Shown piece by piece: positions 1 through 12,228 of a stretch of DNA of 64,000 nt. This stretch comes from Ciona intestinalis (Eukaryota > Chordata > Ascidiacea > Phlebobranchia > Cionidae), in the NCBI RefSeq assembly GCF_000224145.3, contig NW_004190420.2, positions 124,001 to 188,000 on the forward strand. The letters run 5' to 3'. Below the pieces are notes generated by a model, which worked only from the letters and a program-made list of their open reading frames with translations, was not told the DNA's origin and did not search any database. How positions within the stretch are numbered: the first letter of the stretch is position 1; each line of letters starts with the position of its first letter. Position numbers and translations under genes: made by a program.

Positions 1-132
1 TACTTAAATGGTAATGCTAAAAAACTTATTTAAAGTTAGGCGCGGTTGACACCAAGTTAGCTTTTAATGTTTTTACTTTTTATATTATCATCAGAATGTA
101 ATCTTTTCTGGGCCCATTAATTGAAGACTCAC

Positions 133-2694
133 CATAAATAAAACATCCATTCTCTGAAACATGATTTGTAACCATCAAATAATTTTGCTTTTGCAACATC
201 TACATTAGAAGCTTCATCTAAATATTAAACAGGTTTTGGAATTTAAGGGAACTGAGATTCGGATTTTATGTAAAAAAGGTAAACTATTTTGAACCTTCAT
301 ATATTCACTGATGTGTTGCTAAACTTGCTATTACAAGTAAACATAGAGATAAATTCCATACACCAAAGTTGCCAAGCCAAAATACTAAAAAACAAACATC
401 AAGCAGTATTCTATGTGGGTAAGCCAGGAGGTTTAAAAATTAGCCCATTACCCTACCAAATAATGCTTAAGTTTGACATTTTCTCTCCACCTTTTGAACT
501 GTGCTTTTGAAGTGCAGTGTTAAGTTGGTCAGGGTCCATTCTTGGATTCTTAAGTTTTTGCAAAGTGTGGTCTGACGTAACTTTTGCTTTCCCCTTCTTC
601 CCACCATGAGCATCAAAATATAATTCCCTTTCTGACGGCTGCAAATATTTTTTTTAAAGCCACACATCAAAACATGACCAAATGTTAAAAAGTTGTTACT
701 AATTTTAATCTTGGTGAAGTTCTATTGGTCGTTGATTGTCTCCTTTCGTCAGTTGATTCAGAAGGTACTTTTAACCTGTTATGGATTAGGGGTAACATAT
801 GCATAAAACCAGGCTAGAAAAGAAATTCTCATGGTTAATTTTTTAAACATGCATTAAAATTACTAAGGTAGTATAGTAAGGTGGGGAAAAACTGGAGACA
901 TTTAGCACATATTAATATTATCCAACTGCCAAGATCGCGTTTTAAAGAATTAACAACTCCATTTTAGAGTCGTGTGGATACGGTTTCATAATTTTTTGAA
1001 TGTTCTTTATTTACAACCAAATTGGCCGAGAAAATAAATGAAAATGTGTCCCATCTTCACCCACTTCACCTCATATTTAACAAGTATATATATAACACTC
1101 AAATTCAGACACATTTTTTTTAATTTTACTTTACACAGAAGATTGAACTTGACCCATGGGGGTATTGAGTTTAACAACAACACTAATCAATAAACTTACA
1201 TGTGAAGGATAAATAACTTACTGAGATCTATCTTCTTCTTCTGCCTCTTCTGAGTGATCCGTATTACTCTCATCCTCACTGCAATCATTGCCACTTGAGG
1301 ATTCATTTTCTTCTTGTCTCAAACGAAGAGAGAATTTTCCATCACCTGATGTGAATACATTATAAACAATGTTAAAAATCTAACTGTTGTGTTCTTTCGT
1401 TAAAGTAGGCTTTCCACATGCCATTATGCATATTTTCTTCAAATTTAAACAATAATAATTTTTGTCCTTTCATTATATGTTGTATGTTTGGTGTAACAGT
1501 CACAACTTTTATTTAAAAGATTCTGTAATTTTCCAACTAAACCATGATAACCTTTTTTTCTTGGGGTTTGCTTCTTCTTTGTCTGAAAAAAACAACAAAA
1601 AAAAACAGTGTTAAAAAATGTAAGATACTGCTTAATAAATAAAACGTATTAAAGAATTAAAATAACGAAGCACTGTTAAACATTGTAATATTTTACCTCA
1701 GTGGTATTCCCTCCCAACTTCCCCGCTCGACTTTTTCTTGCCGACTCTTCAGCTGTTTGGGGTACAAGGTTACAATTTGCTTTTACAGAACTTGATATAC
1801 ATTCTTACCAAATTTGTTCATTTGCTTGGATTTTTTGGGAGTTTTAAATGAATACAAGTTCATGCTGTCTTTATTTACGGGTTGTGCTTGAGGTTCTAAT
1901 GTAATAGGATTGGTTATTTCAATAGAACAAATAATTTTTTTGTTCAAATAACTTTATAGTTTTTAGTTTATAATATTTGCCTCAATCAGACCATGAAAAC
2001 TTTGCATAAACAGAACTTTTTCAGTTTTATCATTTACATTACTTGTTTAACCTCAAAAAGTTAAAAAAAAGCAATTTCAAATATGTATTGTTTAGTGCTT
2101 AGTTAAGATTACTTATTTTAAAACAAAAATGTATATATATGTAAATAATTTTTTTTTCATAAAAAGTGAAAGAATTATATTGTTTACCTGGATCAGCATG
2201 TTTGGTTGGGTCGTGGAGTTTTACTTTCTTTTTCCTTGTTGACTTTGGTGCAGGAGTTTTTACATTCTCCTGATTTTCTTTCCCCCCCTTTCCAAACGCA
2301 GGTGCAAGCTGGTTAGCTTCAACCAGGGCAATTCCTTTTGCTTTAATGTTAAATACAATCCAGACTTAGTAATGCAGGATTAGTAAGCCAAAGGTATAAT
2401 AATCCCATTTAAACTTTTCCAGCATTATATATCATCAAATGACTGGTAATACAAAAAATTAAAATAGTTGCTTATGTACTTCGAAGACAAATATTACAAT
2501 AATTAGAATTTTGCACTGATTTTTGTTAGGCATTGAATTTTATTTTAATTGTTTGATCTTCTGTATCAGCCACACAGAAGTAGAGTCTACATACCTACTG
2601 CTTTCTTTTTTGGCCCAACTCCCTTGATATGTTTCCCCACATCGTCATTGCCAACATAAACTATGGGAACTGATGTATTTTCATTTGCATTCAT
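133..2694 (-). CDS. ORC2: Origin recognition complex subunit 2, N-terminal half (3' end outside window)
   Basis: ORC2 is a core subunit of the origin recognition complex that marks replication origins in the nucleus. Nine exons can be joined in frame: 2694-2595, 2334-2188, 1895-1809, 1752-1697, 1582-1552, 1345-1222, 775-700, 638-491 and 217-133; the gene continues beyond base 1. Family marks in order: an N-terminal VPIVYVGNDDVGKHI resembling VHFVGDDDVLNHI of vertebrate ORC2; basic KTPKKSKQM and TKKKQTPRKK stretches; an acidic Ser/Glu tract (exon 6); then ELYFDAHGG and VTSDHTLQKLKNPRMD, which match the conserved YFEAH and LTSDRTLQKLK segment; and FDGYKSCFREWMFYL at the start of the AAA-like domain. 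The start is the first ATG after a possible acceptor at 2704-2703, which could be a 5' UTR intron or a spliced-leader site. A MITE lies in intron 6. The match of several ordered motifs makes the assignment firm. Confidence 0.9.
871..1072. mobile_element. Foldback MITE copy 1 (TAGTAGGGTGGGG family)
   Basis: A diverged copy of the roughly 195-bp family seen throughout the window. The left end reads GTATAGTAAGGTGGGG, the middle has the family core (AACAACTCCATT, then GATACGGTTTCATAAT), and the right end has TGTCCCATCTTCACCCAC. It sits in ORC2 intron 6. Confidence 0.75.
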
Positions 2695-2980
2695 GGTACT
2701 TGCTGTGAGTGGAAGTAATAAACCTAAAAAATAATACTTTTGGCTACTAAAACGCATATTGCTTATATAAATATATAACAAAAAGTAGCCTAACTATAAA
2801 GTTTTGTTCTCTACGCAAAAAAAAATTCATAAGTGCTTTTGCTGTCTATTTAAAAATGATTCGAGAAGATGTCCTTTTTTTAGCACTGGGCATACACTAT
2901 CTAAGTACATCTCAAGACTCACACCCTGCCTGTGCTGCAAATGGACAAAAAAAATACAAAACCAGTCACATGCACCAAAT

Positions 2981-2990
2981 TTTATTTATT
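2981..2990 (-). promoter_or_regulatory. Tandem polyadenylation signals for the TMED gene
   Basis: On the minus strand the sequence reads AATAAATAAA, two overlapping canonical signals, about 440 bases after the TMED stop and 290 bases before the ORC2 start. It is the most likely 3' end of the TMED transcript or of its cistron in an operon. Confidence 0.5.
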
Positions 2991-3428
2991 ATTTACAACA
3001 CATACTCTGTAAAACAAACAGTTCTTAGCAAGGCAAAACATAACATGACAACACAGTAAACAGAAACATTGGCAATGTAGTGGCAACTTTCATATGCAAC
3101 ATTAGAATCTGTGAGAAATGACAACTTACACGTACAACAATGAAAACGTACACAATTTAAAACGTCAAATTGTCAATGAAAAGTGAAAACATTTACGATC
3201 CAGAGCTACATAGATACTTGCTCTGGTGGATGGAGTAATTTATAACACGATTGCACATTGTGTTGGTACTTAGGGAGAACGACTATGGTTCAAATTATTT
3301 AAACTACTTGTTATAAAATATACAGCAAATATAACATTTTACAACATAAAGGTACAGCACATGGAACAAGACTTGTCTTGATGAAAACTAGAAAAGTGAC
3401 ACAACAAAACATTGTGGGGCAATTTAAA

Positions 3429-4094
3429 CTAAACCAATTTTTTTGTGATGAAAAAGCTTTTTAAATGCCTCATTTGAAAGAGCCCTGAGCCTACCAGCAC
3501 CAAGCATTGTGCAAGGGACCACCAGACAACATCGTAGTTGATTCTCGAGCTCGTTTTGCGGAAAACCTTTTCTCTGAACCTTTGGTAGTTCTGGTTTTTC
3601 TGGACGATTTTAATTTGATCAATCAGATGTTGAATCCTCTGTTCAAGCGCAGCCATTTGTCCTTTCTCTGCTGTGACTTCTTCATCAGCTGCATGTTCTC
3701 CTGATTGTATGTCAAAGAACACCCTCATTCTCCGTCCACCGAACCACTTGGTGGTGTTAGAGTACATACAAATCTCATGATCACCCGCTGAGTGTGAAGT
3801 GAAGTAAAACATTCCTTCGGGACCATAAGTTTTTGAAAGCACAACCTTTTTGTCTGGATCTGAAATCTCAACGTGCATTCCTAGATCAGGTGGTGAGAAC
3901 TTGAAGGCATTTGCCTCCTGGTTATACACCATGGTCTTGTACTTGGCGGTCAACATGGTCTCCTCTGCTATATCCTCAATGAAGCATTTTTTCTCCCTCT
4001 CTCCAACGTGAAAGTAGATAGCAGACGTTACTTGCACAAATAACAGCAAACCGCAAACCCCTACTAACTTCATATTGCTGTTTCTATACAACAT
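3429..4094 (-). CDS. TMED9: p24 family cargo receptor, TMED4/TMED9 type
   Basis: p24-alpha proteins cycle between ER and Golgi in COPI/COPII vesicles and help select cargo. This is a single open exon of 221 codons. Visible parts: signal peptide (about residues 8-25, ending VTSA), a GOLD domain beginning IYFHVGEREKKCFIED, with the family phrases LGMHVEISDPDKKVVLS and FTSHSAGDHEICMYSN carrying the paired cysteines, a coiled coil (about 140-175), a membrane segment after NYDVVWWSLAQ, and a short cytosolic tail QMRHLKSFFITKKLV with the phenylalanine pair and the dilysine near the C-terminus used for COPI binding. The length and tail match TMED4/9. Two starts are possible; the second (M8, base 4073) directly begins the signal peptide and may be the true one. 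The split between TMED4 and TMED9 in vertebrates is later, so the symbol is approximate. Confidence 0.93.
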   Translation of the reverse strand: MLYRNSNMKLVGVCGLLLFVQVTSAIYFHVGEREKKCFIEDIAEETMLTAKYKTMVYNQEANAFKFSPPDLGMHVEISDPDKKVVLSKTYGPEGMFYFTSHSAGDHEICMYSNTTKWFGGRRMRVFFDIQSGEHAADEEVTAEKGQMAALEQRIQHLIDQIKIVQKNQNYQRFREKVFRKTSSRINYDVVWWSLAQCLVLVGSGLFQMRHLKSFFITKKLV

Positions 4095-4180
4095 TCACAT
4101 ACAAAGATACCCAATTAACAATTTATAAAACCAACAATATAAAATTCAACCCTTTCCTTATCAGATTAACTACCAACAAC

Positions 4181-4378
4181 CTATATAACACTATATGAAA
4201 TAACCCATTTTGCAACTGTATTAAACCTCAAATAAATCCAACAGACAGCTATAGAAGAGACCAAACAGCAGGCAACACTCAACAGGCTGTATGCAGAACG
4301 AAATAGGAAGTAGCAGCATATACAGGAAATGGGATGAGCGTGCGTGGCAGACAGTCTCTTGATTTTCTCTTCAGCCAT
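4181..4378 (-). CDS. Possible small membrane protein, 65 residues
   Basis: An open frame starting MAEEKIKRLSATHAHPIS, followed by a long hydrophobic stretch (CICCYFLFRSAYSLLSVACC and onward to about residue 50). The ATG follows immediately on a TTTTAG that could act as a 3' splice or spliced-leader acceptor, and a candidate 5' UTR exon with a CTACCAG/GTAATT donor lies at about 4750-4800. It ends 86 bases before the TMED start on the same strand, spacing typical of Ciona operons. I do not recognise the family, and it could equally be the 5' UTR of TMED. Confidence 0.35.
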   Translation of the reverse strand: MAEEKIKRLSATHAHPISCICCYFLFRSAYSLLSVACCLVSSIAVCWIYLRFNTVAKWVISYSVI

Positions 4379-5348
4379 GCTAAAAGCTTACGTGTCCAAC
4401 TCAATGATTAAATTACCAAATAAAATACTGTCTAATCTAATTGAACCTGTCTAAAGATTTGGTAAATTGCAAGCTAAGCTGTATAAGAAGTAATAACAAA
4501 CCGTTTAAATATTAGAATAGTGACGAAAAATTAACTGAATACAGATAAAAGCGTATCATTGTACTTGTACATACGCTTGAAATGCATGCATTTAATAAAA
4601 AATTAACAAAAACAAAATGTTTTTGCATAGAAGTATAGCAAATAAACTTGTAAAATACGTTCCGATTTATTAGAGCTTACTTTAACGCTACACTGCAAAC
4701 GTGTATTTTATTTGGTGTTAATAAATGTTTGGTAAATTACCTGGTAGCTCAGAAGCTCAAAACCAAAATGTTGTCCGATTCAATTAGAAATTCTTCGTTT
4801 GAACTTCATATTTACAATGAAAATGCATGTTTTCACTTGTATTTCGGAAACGGGAAATCCCCTGATCGTAAATACTGTAAATACTTTATGTAATATAAAA
4901 AAAACACAAATTAAATTAATTATAAAATAACAAATTTCAATGATTTAAAAAAATGTTAAATACACTTTAAAAACCTCACGAATCCAAAATACACTTCTTT
5001 GGGCGAATAAATTAATAGATTCTAATTATGCGAACTCCCCTAATTCCAATCAAATCTAACTTTTGCACAAATAACGTATAGTTTTTGACCAATGAGATTG
5101 CTGGATTTCATCCGCCTATTTCCCCAAAGCGTTTACTATTGTTTTGTATTCACGTATTGTTTTCAAGATTGCAGTTATTTTGCAAGGATTTAATTGGTAG
5201 CTGTATTTGCTCACAAGCATGTAATCATCATAAATATGTTTTCCTTTCATCCCTAAGCCAGCCTAACTTGTGCATTACAAAACATAGGCTGCTAAATTTA
5301 CTGCCAGTAGTTATTCATTTTAATTTCATTAACAGCGTTTTAAATAAA
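4379..5348. other. Intergenic, divergent promoter region
   Basis: AT-rich sequence between the minus-strand TMED side and the plus-strand hnRNP M gene. I see a possible minus-strand 5' UTR exon near 4750-4800 and no other clear feature. Transcription starts for both directions probably lie here. Confidence 0.5.
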
Positions 5349-8300
5349 ATGGCCGACTTCAAAATGAAACAAGACAACAAACGTGTCGGCAGGTGAGATA
5401 TCTATAATTTTTTGGAAAACTAATGCAGAAGCATAGCATGTATAACTACTAACTTCCACCAAACCAGTCTCCGCAGTCTGCAGAGTAAATGACAGGTACA
5501 GAAGCGATTTTGTTTACAAACTTTGATTATGCACGCCAATCAGTTGAACAAAAAAAAAAACGTATTAAATAGGTTTTCCTATCGTTGCTTAAAAAAACGT
5601 ACATTTTCTGCACACCAATTTTTGATGATAGCAAGCGCGCATGTTAAAAAAAACAGTTTTGCACTGTTGCACGCCAGAGGTCTTGTCAGGAACTGCCATA
5701 CTCTGTAGACTGCCTACCAAATATCTCATTTTCCTCAGTCGATCTCCAAGCCCACGTGCAGGTCGCGATCGTGTGGAAAGAATAAGCCTTAAGAAGGAAC
5801 GACCTGCTCCGTATCACAGAAATGGTCGTGATCATCCTCCTGGAGGAAGAGCGAGGAATCCTCCATTTCCGCGTGTCTTCGTCAACAACATACCATATGA
5901 GGAAAAATGGCAGGCCATAAAAGATTTATTTCGAAGCAAAGGTATATTTATATATTTAATGTGGAACGATAATGAAAATGCTCTAACCAAGCTTTATCAC
6001 CTTCCTTTTGATATACACCATGAATCATACCATTTTATATGCAACTATCCAACAACTTTTGTATAGCCTATTTATATATATATATATACATATAGCTTAC
6101 AACAATTTTTTCTGTTGGTTTGCAAGCTATTCTATTATATAACTATACATTAATAACATTTAGTTTCTGTTTTATTTCAGTTGGGGAGGTGACTTACGTG
6201 GAGCTCTTTATGCAGGACAAGGGTAAATCTCGGGTAAGTTAAAATAGTGACTAGTTTTGCATTGGGCTCTTTCACAGTCTCATCTGTTACCATTGGTTCT
6301 GGCTCTGTTTGTCATTCTCTCACGATTGGACGTCAAAGGTGATCGATTTAAAACTTTGTAGTTTTCTCAAGTCAGATAGAGAAATGCTTTTACCGGTTCC
6401 AATTTTCATAACTGCCTGCCATTAAAGTATTTGTTGGAAAGAATAATTGATTTGAAATTTGCCGATGCGGTTTTGCATAACTTTGTGTAATTGCTAGGAT
6501 TTGTTTTCCTACTGACAAGAGGTTTGCGTTTCTGACCTTAAAAGTTTGTGTTAAAAGTTCATTCTGGCTGCAAAATGATGTTTGTAATCAAAACGTTCCA
6601 TGGGCGGGGTGATAGACATTTTAGGCCTTCACAATTTATTTGATCCTCAGAGTATGTTTATCATTCACTGGATTTGTTTCTATAGCAGTGTAATGCTATT
6701 CACCAGCTATCTGGTGTATATATGGCTTGTGATTTGTATTTGAACAAGCTGTCAAGGCTGTCTGGTCTTGTTTTCCTAATCAAGTTGCCTTTTTCTTTTG
6801 TTGACATGATCTTCGGTGATTTTGGTTCCGGTTGTCTTCAAAACCCACTCTGTGTAGGGTTACGGGTAAGTTATGTATGCTCATATTAGCATCTGTGTGA
6901 ATTGGTTAGTTTTAGTTCAATAGATTTTATATGAGGAACGCTCTCTATGGTAAACTGAAAGATGTGACAACATTTTGTATTTGACTACATAGAATTATGG
7001 ACCAGATTCTGAATTGTCCAAATATATTTTTGTTCATTTGTCTCATAGTTAGTTGCAATAACAAAATTATGATGGTTAAGCTGATGTAGTTTTATTTGTT
7101 TGAATTTTTGATAATAGCAACAAACAATCTTTTCTTGTAGTTTCTAAAAAAACATTTCGTGAAATATTTCCTTTGTCAAAGCCTGTCACACAGTTTAAAG
7201 TCTTTGCCGCATCCAAATATTGCATATGTAGAGGTGTATGACTGTATGTTCACATGGGATTTGTTTTCTGTTTGATTAAAATTTGTTTTCATAAACCATG
7301 TTTTCGATTTTGCTATCTTGTCCAGTTTGTCTGAAGTTTGATGCAATAGTTTTGTTTAACTCCGGGCACCGGCTGCCAATTAAAAGGTGTCAAATTATTA
7401 ACACATTTATCAACTACAGTGTGATTGAGTTCAAAGATAAAGAGACGTGTCACAAAGCTGTGGAACTCATGAACAGATATGAAATTAACAACAGGAAAAT
7501 TGTTGTGAGGGAGGTGAGGGTTTAGATCTACCACAAAATTCCTGTAAATTAACAATATAGCCTACTGGTGTTTACTATGTAAATCTATTTGGCATTTAGT
7601 ACTTAATGTATATAGTATAGCCTAGTTAATAGTATATCCATTAAAGGTAAAAGTCAATACTAATTTTGGTCTATTTAAATGTTAAGGATTTTCATGGAGA
7701 TTTGGTACGGAAGAATCTAGAAAGAGACGGACACCCAAGACCCCATGACATGAGGGGGCCACCACCCATGCATAACATGCCCCCACCCATGGGTGGACAC
7801 CAAGGTCCCATGCCACCCATGCCCCCACCCATGAACGATATGAACAGGGGGCCAATGGGAATGAATAAGCCAATGCCTGACATGGGACGACCAGGACCAA
7901 TGGGAAAAACTGTTTTCGTGGCAAACGTGAGTTTGTATGCATTTGGAAATAATTGGAGCTTATTTATAGCCATGTTACTATGTATATATATATATATTTT
8001 TTTTACAAAAAAAAATTTGCAGCATTGTGAATATACAATTGCTTTTTTTATTATCACCTATAAAAATGAACATTAAACTTTAAAAATTAAAAAGATCTCT
8101 TTTAAAGAAAGCCTTACGGGTATCAATAATTTTATACGAGTTTTAGCTAACATAGGCCAATAAAACTGACTTTTAAATTAGAAGTAACACTTTCTGTCTG
8201 TTTGCAGCTCGATTACAAGGTAACGTACTCGAAAGTAAAAGAAGTGTTTCAGCTTGCTGGGAAAGTGGTTAAAGTTGAACTTATGTTAGATAAAGACAAT

Positions 8301-8817
8301 AAGAGCAGAGGAATGGCAACTGTTACGTATGAAGAACCAATGGAAGCAGCACAAGCTATATGTGAGTGCATACACCACATATATGTAACATTAGTTGTAT
8401 ACTGTACTCCTATTGAGTCCTATATAACCTTTTTGCCATGTATGTGTATTTCCATCTACCAATAATTTTATGCCTGTATCGCTAAAACGAAGCTAGCTAA
8501 ATAACCCGATGCTCAAAGCTGTTAGTCATTTTTAAATAAGCTGATTAGAGAAATAATTAATTTCTATAGCCTATTACAACTTTAATCATACAGTTAAGGC
8601 GTATTACTTAATAATGCTTCCTATGGGTTAAATCTATTCTAGAAGCATATTTTGCTCACGTTTAGGTACATTATATTTTATTTTATTAATAATTTATAAC
8701 TGTTGTTTTACCATTTTCTGTTTTTGTATATAACTGCCATTTTCTTTACCATAACTGAACAGATAAAATTAAACATAAAGGTTGTTAAATACTGTAACTG
8801 AAGAAAAAAAATATGTA

Positions 8818-8852
<35 letters not shown>

Positions 8853-11077
8853 TTTTTTAACAAAAGTCAATTATTTTTATTTTGTTTTTCACAGCAATGC
8901 TTAACAACCAACGTTTGTACGATCGTATCATGATAGTGAAGATGGACAAAGATAATTCTAAAGAGAAGAAATTAGAATTACCAAGTGGTCTAGCTGGTAT
9001 AGGTCCAGGTATATCAAGGAACCCGCCAAGACCAGACATGGGTCAGTTGTTATCAATTTTCTTTTTAATCAAATTTGTGTGATAGAGATGGTAAAGAATA
9101 AAGATTATAGGCAATTGTTTTCATGGAATTTATCAATAGTTTTTGTCTAATGTTTACCTTATGTGATTTGTGGTAATTTTTTGATAGGTGTTAGTTCACA
9201 ATAAACCACTGTATAGCCACAAATATTAACGCGCATAGGTGCCTAACATTGGTATGCAAGGTATTCATACATACGATGAAAATAATCACGGTACCCTACT
9301 ACCCTTGTGCCTATGTTAATATGTCATTACTTTTTTCACCCATTTGTGTGTATGCAGATACTAAAACTTACATAAACATTAATTACAAAGGTGTTGGTGG
9401 TATGGGTGATGGTATGATGAACAAATTCCCTCCTTCCATGATGTCCAACCCTGCACCAGGTATGCAATATGCATTCTTTTAATTTTTAACAATATTTAAA
9501 GTGACTTATCCAAAATAAGGTATACTCATCATAGTCATAGCTAAAGGCAGTATACTTTGAATCTGCCTGTTTGCACAGACATATTTATAAAACAGCAGGG
9601 TACAACTTATTTTGAGTATAAAACTAGCCGTAAATTTATAATGTCACCCCTGTTTTAAAATTTTTTGTGATGTAACAAACCAAGAATTATTATTATTACA
9701 CCCATGTATTTCCTCCGCTTTATTCATAAACCTGCATTTATTTCCCCAGTACCTTCATTGGCTGGTGGTTTGCCAGGTTTAGCTGGCTTAGGTCTACCTG
9801 GTAGTCTTGCAGCAGTTACAGATCTCATGAAAGGTAGGATATTAAATGTTATTGTATATTGTTAACTTAAATATATATTTTCTTGTACCTAAAAAGGTGT
9901 CCAAAATGGCCTTTTTTTACATTTTCATATTTTTTCTCCTTTTATTTTCTAAGTTTTGTAACGCTTATTGACAGAATCATTACAGTGTTGGTAGTTGGAA
10001 AGTTGGTCCAAAATTATTTTTAGTGTTTCCAAGTTAATTTTCTTCATAATACTTCCAGTGTTTCCATATAATATTTTTTATTACCTCAACAGCAGGAGGA
10101 TTAGGACTCGGAGGTTTAGCGAGTCTTGCCGGTATCAATGACATCACAAAACATCTCGGACTTCGAGATCCTATGGATCAGAGGATGTTGCAAGATCAAA
10201 GAAATCGTCTTCTTGCCGCAACCAGAGGATTTTCAGAGCGGGATCGAATTGAAATGTATATTATTTATAAAAATTTTCAGCAACTACATTAAAGCTCTTG
10301 ATCAAAAAAACAGAAAACATGTAAACAATTACATTTATTTCATTGTTTACAACCCAAAAATAATAATAAAATAACAATATTAAAAACTTAATAAAAAGCC
10401 AACAAGTGCACATTAAGTTAAACAAATTCATTTTCCTGATGTTAAATTTCAAATACCATCTTTTACTCCAAATCCCCCATACTTCTAATTTCTTACCAAG
10501 GACACACTTCGACAGGGACATAGCGTCCGTGGACAATCGCATACGCGACCTGGACCGCTCACTCGCCGAACGGAGCAGCAGTCTAAACTCCACCAATCTC
10601 CCTCAATCCAAACAAACATCCATGCCCCCACCGATGCGCAATGGTAACAGAGTCCCAGGAACCACGGTGTTCGTCCGTAATCTGCCCTACAGTTTAACGT
10701 GGCAAAAGCTGCGTGACAAGTTCACCAGATGCGGTATGTATGTTGAATATACTTTGCGACCATTTCCTTTCAGGACAATTATGAAAAAATTAATGGAAAT
10801 GTCTTGTGTTTTTATGTTGATTATATAAAACAGTACGTTGTGAACAAAGTGCCTAAAAATAATTTAGTTTATTCAGAAACCGGCCCTGCTGTAATTGTGT
10901 TATGACGTCACAGGTCACGTGCTCTTCGCGGAGATCAAGATGGACAACGGGAAGTCACGTGGTTTCGGTAACGTCCGCTTCGAGACAGTGGAGCAGGCCC
11001 AAGCAGCAGTGCGATATTTCAACGGAGCCGAAATCGAAGGACGAAACATCGATGTTCATGTTGATAATCGAGGTTGA
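5349..11077 (+). CDS. HNRNPM: Heterogeneous nuclear ribonucleoprotein M (hnRNP M / MYEF2 family), 551 residues
   Basis: hnRNP M is a nuclear pre-mRNA binding protein that influences splicing. Thirteen exons join in frame: 5349-5392, 5739-5941, 6181-6233, 6858-6865, 7420-7513, 7687-7926, 8208-8361, 8895-9041, 9391-9459, 9750-9833, 10093-10255, 10501-10733 and 10914-11077. RRM1 begins PRVFVNNIPYEEKWQAIKDL and has VGEVTYVELFMQDKGKSR, both hallmarks of hnRNP M. RRM2 has KTVFVANLDYKVTYSKVKEV and KDNKSRGMATVTYEE. A Met/Gly/Pro-rich linker follows, then RRM3 with TTVFVRNLPYSLTWQKLRDK and MDNGKSRGFGNVRFE, ending HVDNRG. The order of three RRMs with the third at the extreme C-terminus fits the family. 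The Met/Arg repeat domain is short compared with vertebrates. An AATAAA signal lies at 11170-11175. Exon 4 is only 8 nt (see separate entry). A hAT-like MITE occupies most of intron 1. Confidence 0.95.
5474..5712. mobile_element. hAT-like MITE copy A
   Basis: The ends are inverted: CAGTCTGCAGAGTA on the left, and on the right the complement of CAGTCTACAGAGTA. The interior (GATTATGCACGCCAATCAG, then CGTATTAAATAGG) matches copy B at 13175-13434 over most of its length, in the same orientation. A clean target duplication is not visible. It lies in hnRNP M intron 1, ending just before the exon 2 acceptor. Confidence 0.75.
6858..6865 (+). other. HNRNPM: 8-nt microexon of hnRNP M
   Basis: The bases are TGTGTAG then GGTTACGG then GTAAGTT, so a perfect acceptor and donor enclose eight bases. 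Exon 3 ends in phase 0 after KSR and exon 5 begins in phase 2 with VIEFKDKE. Direct joining breaks the frame. Adding the eight bases gives KSRGYGVIEF, the RNP1 motif expected at this place in RRM1 (KSRGCGVVEF in vertebrates). Frame, splice sites and protein motif all agree. Confidence 0.88.
8821..8849. repeat. TA dinucleotide microsatellite
   Basis: About fourteen uninterrupted TA units in hnRNP M intron 7, shortly before the exon 8 acceptor. Confidence 0.9.
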
Positions 11078-11422
11078 TGGACGTGTGACGTCATCACTGC
11101 GGAATTAACTCTCGGCCTGCCGACGCGAAACAACAGCTGTAAATATATTGTTTGTAAATCCCGACGAACAATAAAAAAATGAATGTCTTTTGAACTTGTG
11201 GTTTCGGTTTTGTCTTCCTAAGATTAAGAACATGACGTGTTAAATCCGTAACACTTGTAAGATGTTCAAAAGTGGTTTACGAACATGCGTGCTGTCTTTG
11301 TTTAGCAAGTAATGATGCAGTTGCACCTCAAACTTCTACTTCGTTTTTGACAAAGCCACGTTTACCGTTTCTACACTGCTGGTGTTTGCGAACACTGTAA
11401 ATCGGAAGGGTGGACATGATTC

Positions 11423-11454
11423 CATAGTTGATGAGAATATTCTCATCAACTATG
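11423..11454. repeat. Perfect 32-bp palindrome
   Basis: CATAGTTGATGAGAAT is followed immediately by its exact reverse complement, with no spacer. The centre lies between 11438 and 11439. Such a spacerless palindrome can extrude as a cruciform. Confidence 0.95.
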
Positions 11455-12228
11455 ATGATTCGATGTAGGGTGGTGATTTTTAATTTGGACGTGGAAATTA
11501 CCACTTTCCTTCAATGTTCCACCCATAGGGTAATCTATTCCTACCCGTCTGAATTTTACACCTCCGAACGTGGAAATATTGAAAAAAGATGGGTGAAAAT
11601 TTCCATTGCGTTTATAACACTATTGTAAAATTATATTATGTTCTTTACCAAAGTGGCAAATTTATAATGTAATTTGATATTTTTCTGATATAATCTGAGA
11701 TTAATAATTTGAAATTATTTGCACGATTCAACCATAACGACGCGAATTCCATTCACAGTGGGAGTTTGAGGTTGGCGCCTTGAATACGTCATTGTCTTAT
11801 CGTGCTCACACTGCGATTTGGTCAGAAGCGAAAACTTCACGAGTTAGTGCCAGTGGTTGTTAGTCTATAGCGGTTGGCAAGACAGCATATTAAACATAGT
11901 ATGTTGTATATGCGTATATTTAGATCAGCAGCACAGCAAGACTTTTGTATTTTCGACAAAACAAAATCTCAATCGCCAATGATTGTGCATATATTTATAT
12001 ATAAATTTATTTACGAAATTACTTAATTGATAAAATGTCGTACTTTTTAATGATTTAATTAAGCGCTTTAGCTCCCCAACCACAGTGGAATTAAAGGAAT
12101 TGCATAAAAATGAACAGTAAATAGGTTGATGGTCTTGCGAATATTATTAATATATTTAATTGGCCGCAATCGGCAACACAAGAATCTGGTTTTCCGCGGA
12201 ATTTCGCACGTGACTAAATTGAATGACG

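Noticed and set aside
7297-7420. Open frame running upstream of hnRNP M exon 5
   Set aside because: It is intron read-through; the exon begins at 7420 after CTACAG, and the microexon supplies the upstream join.
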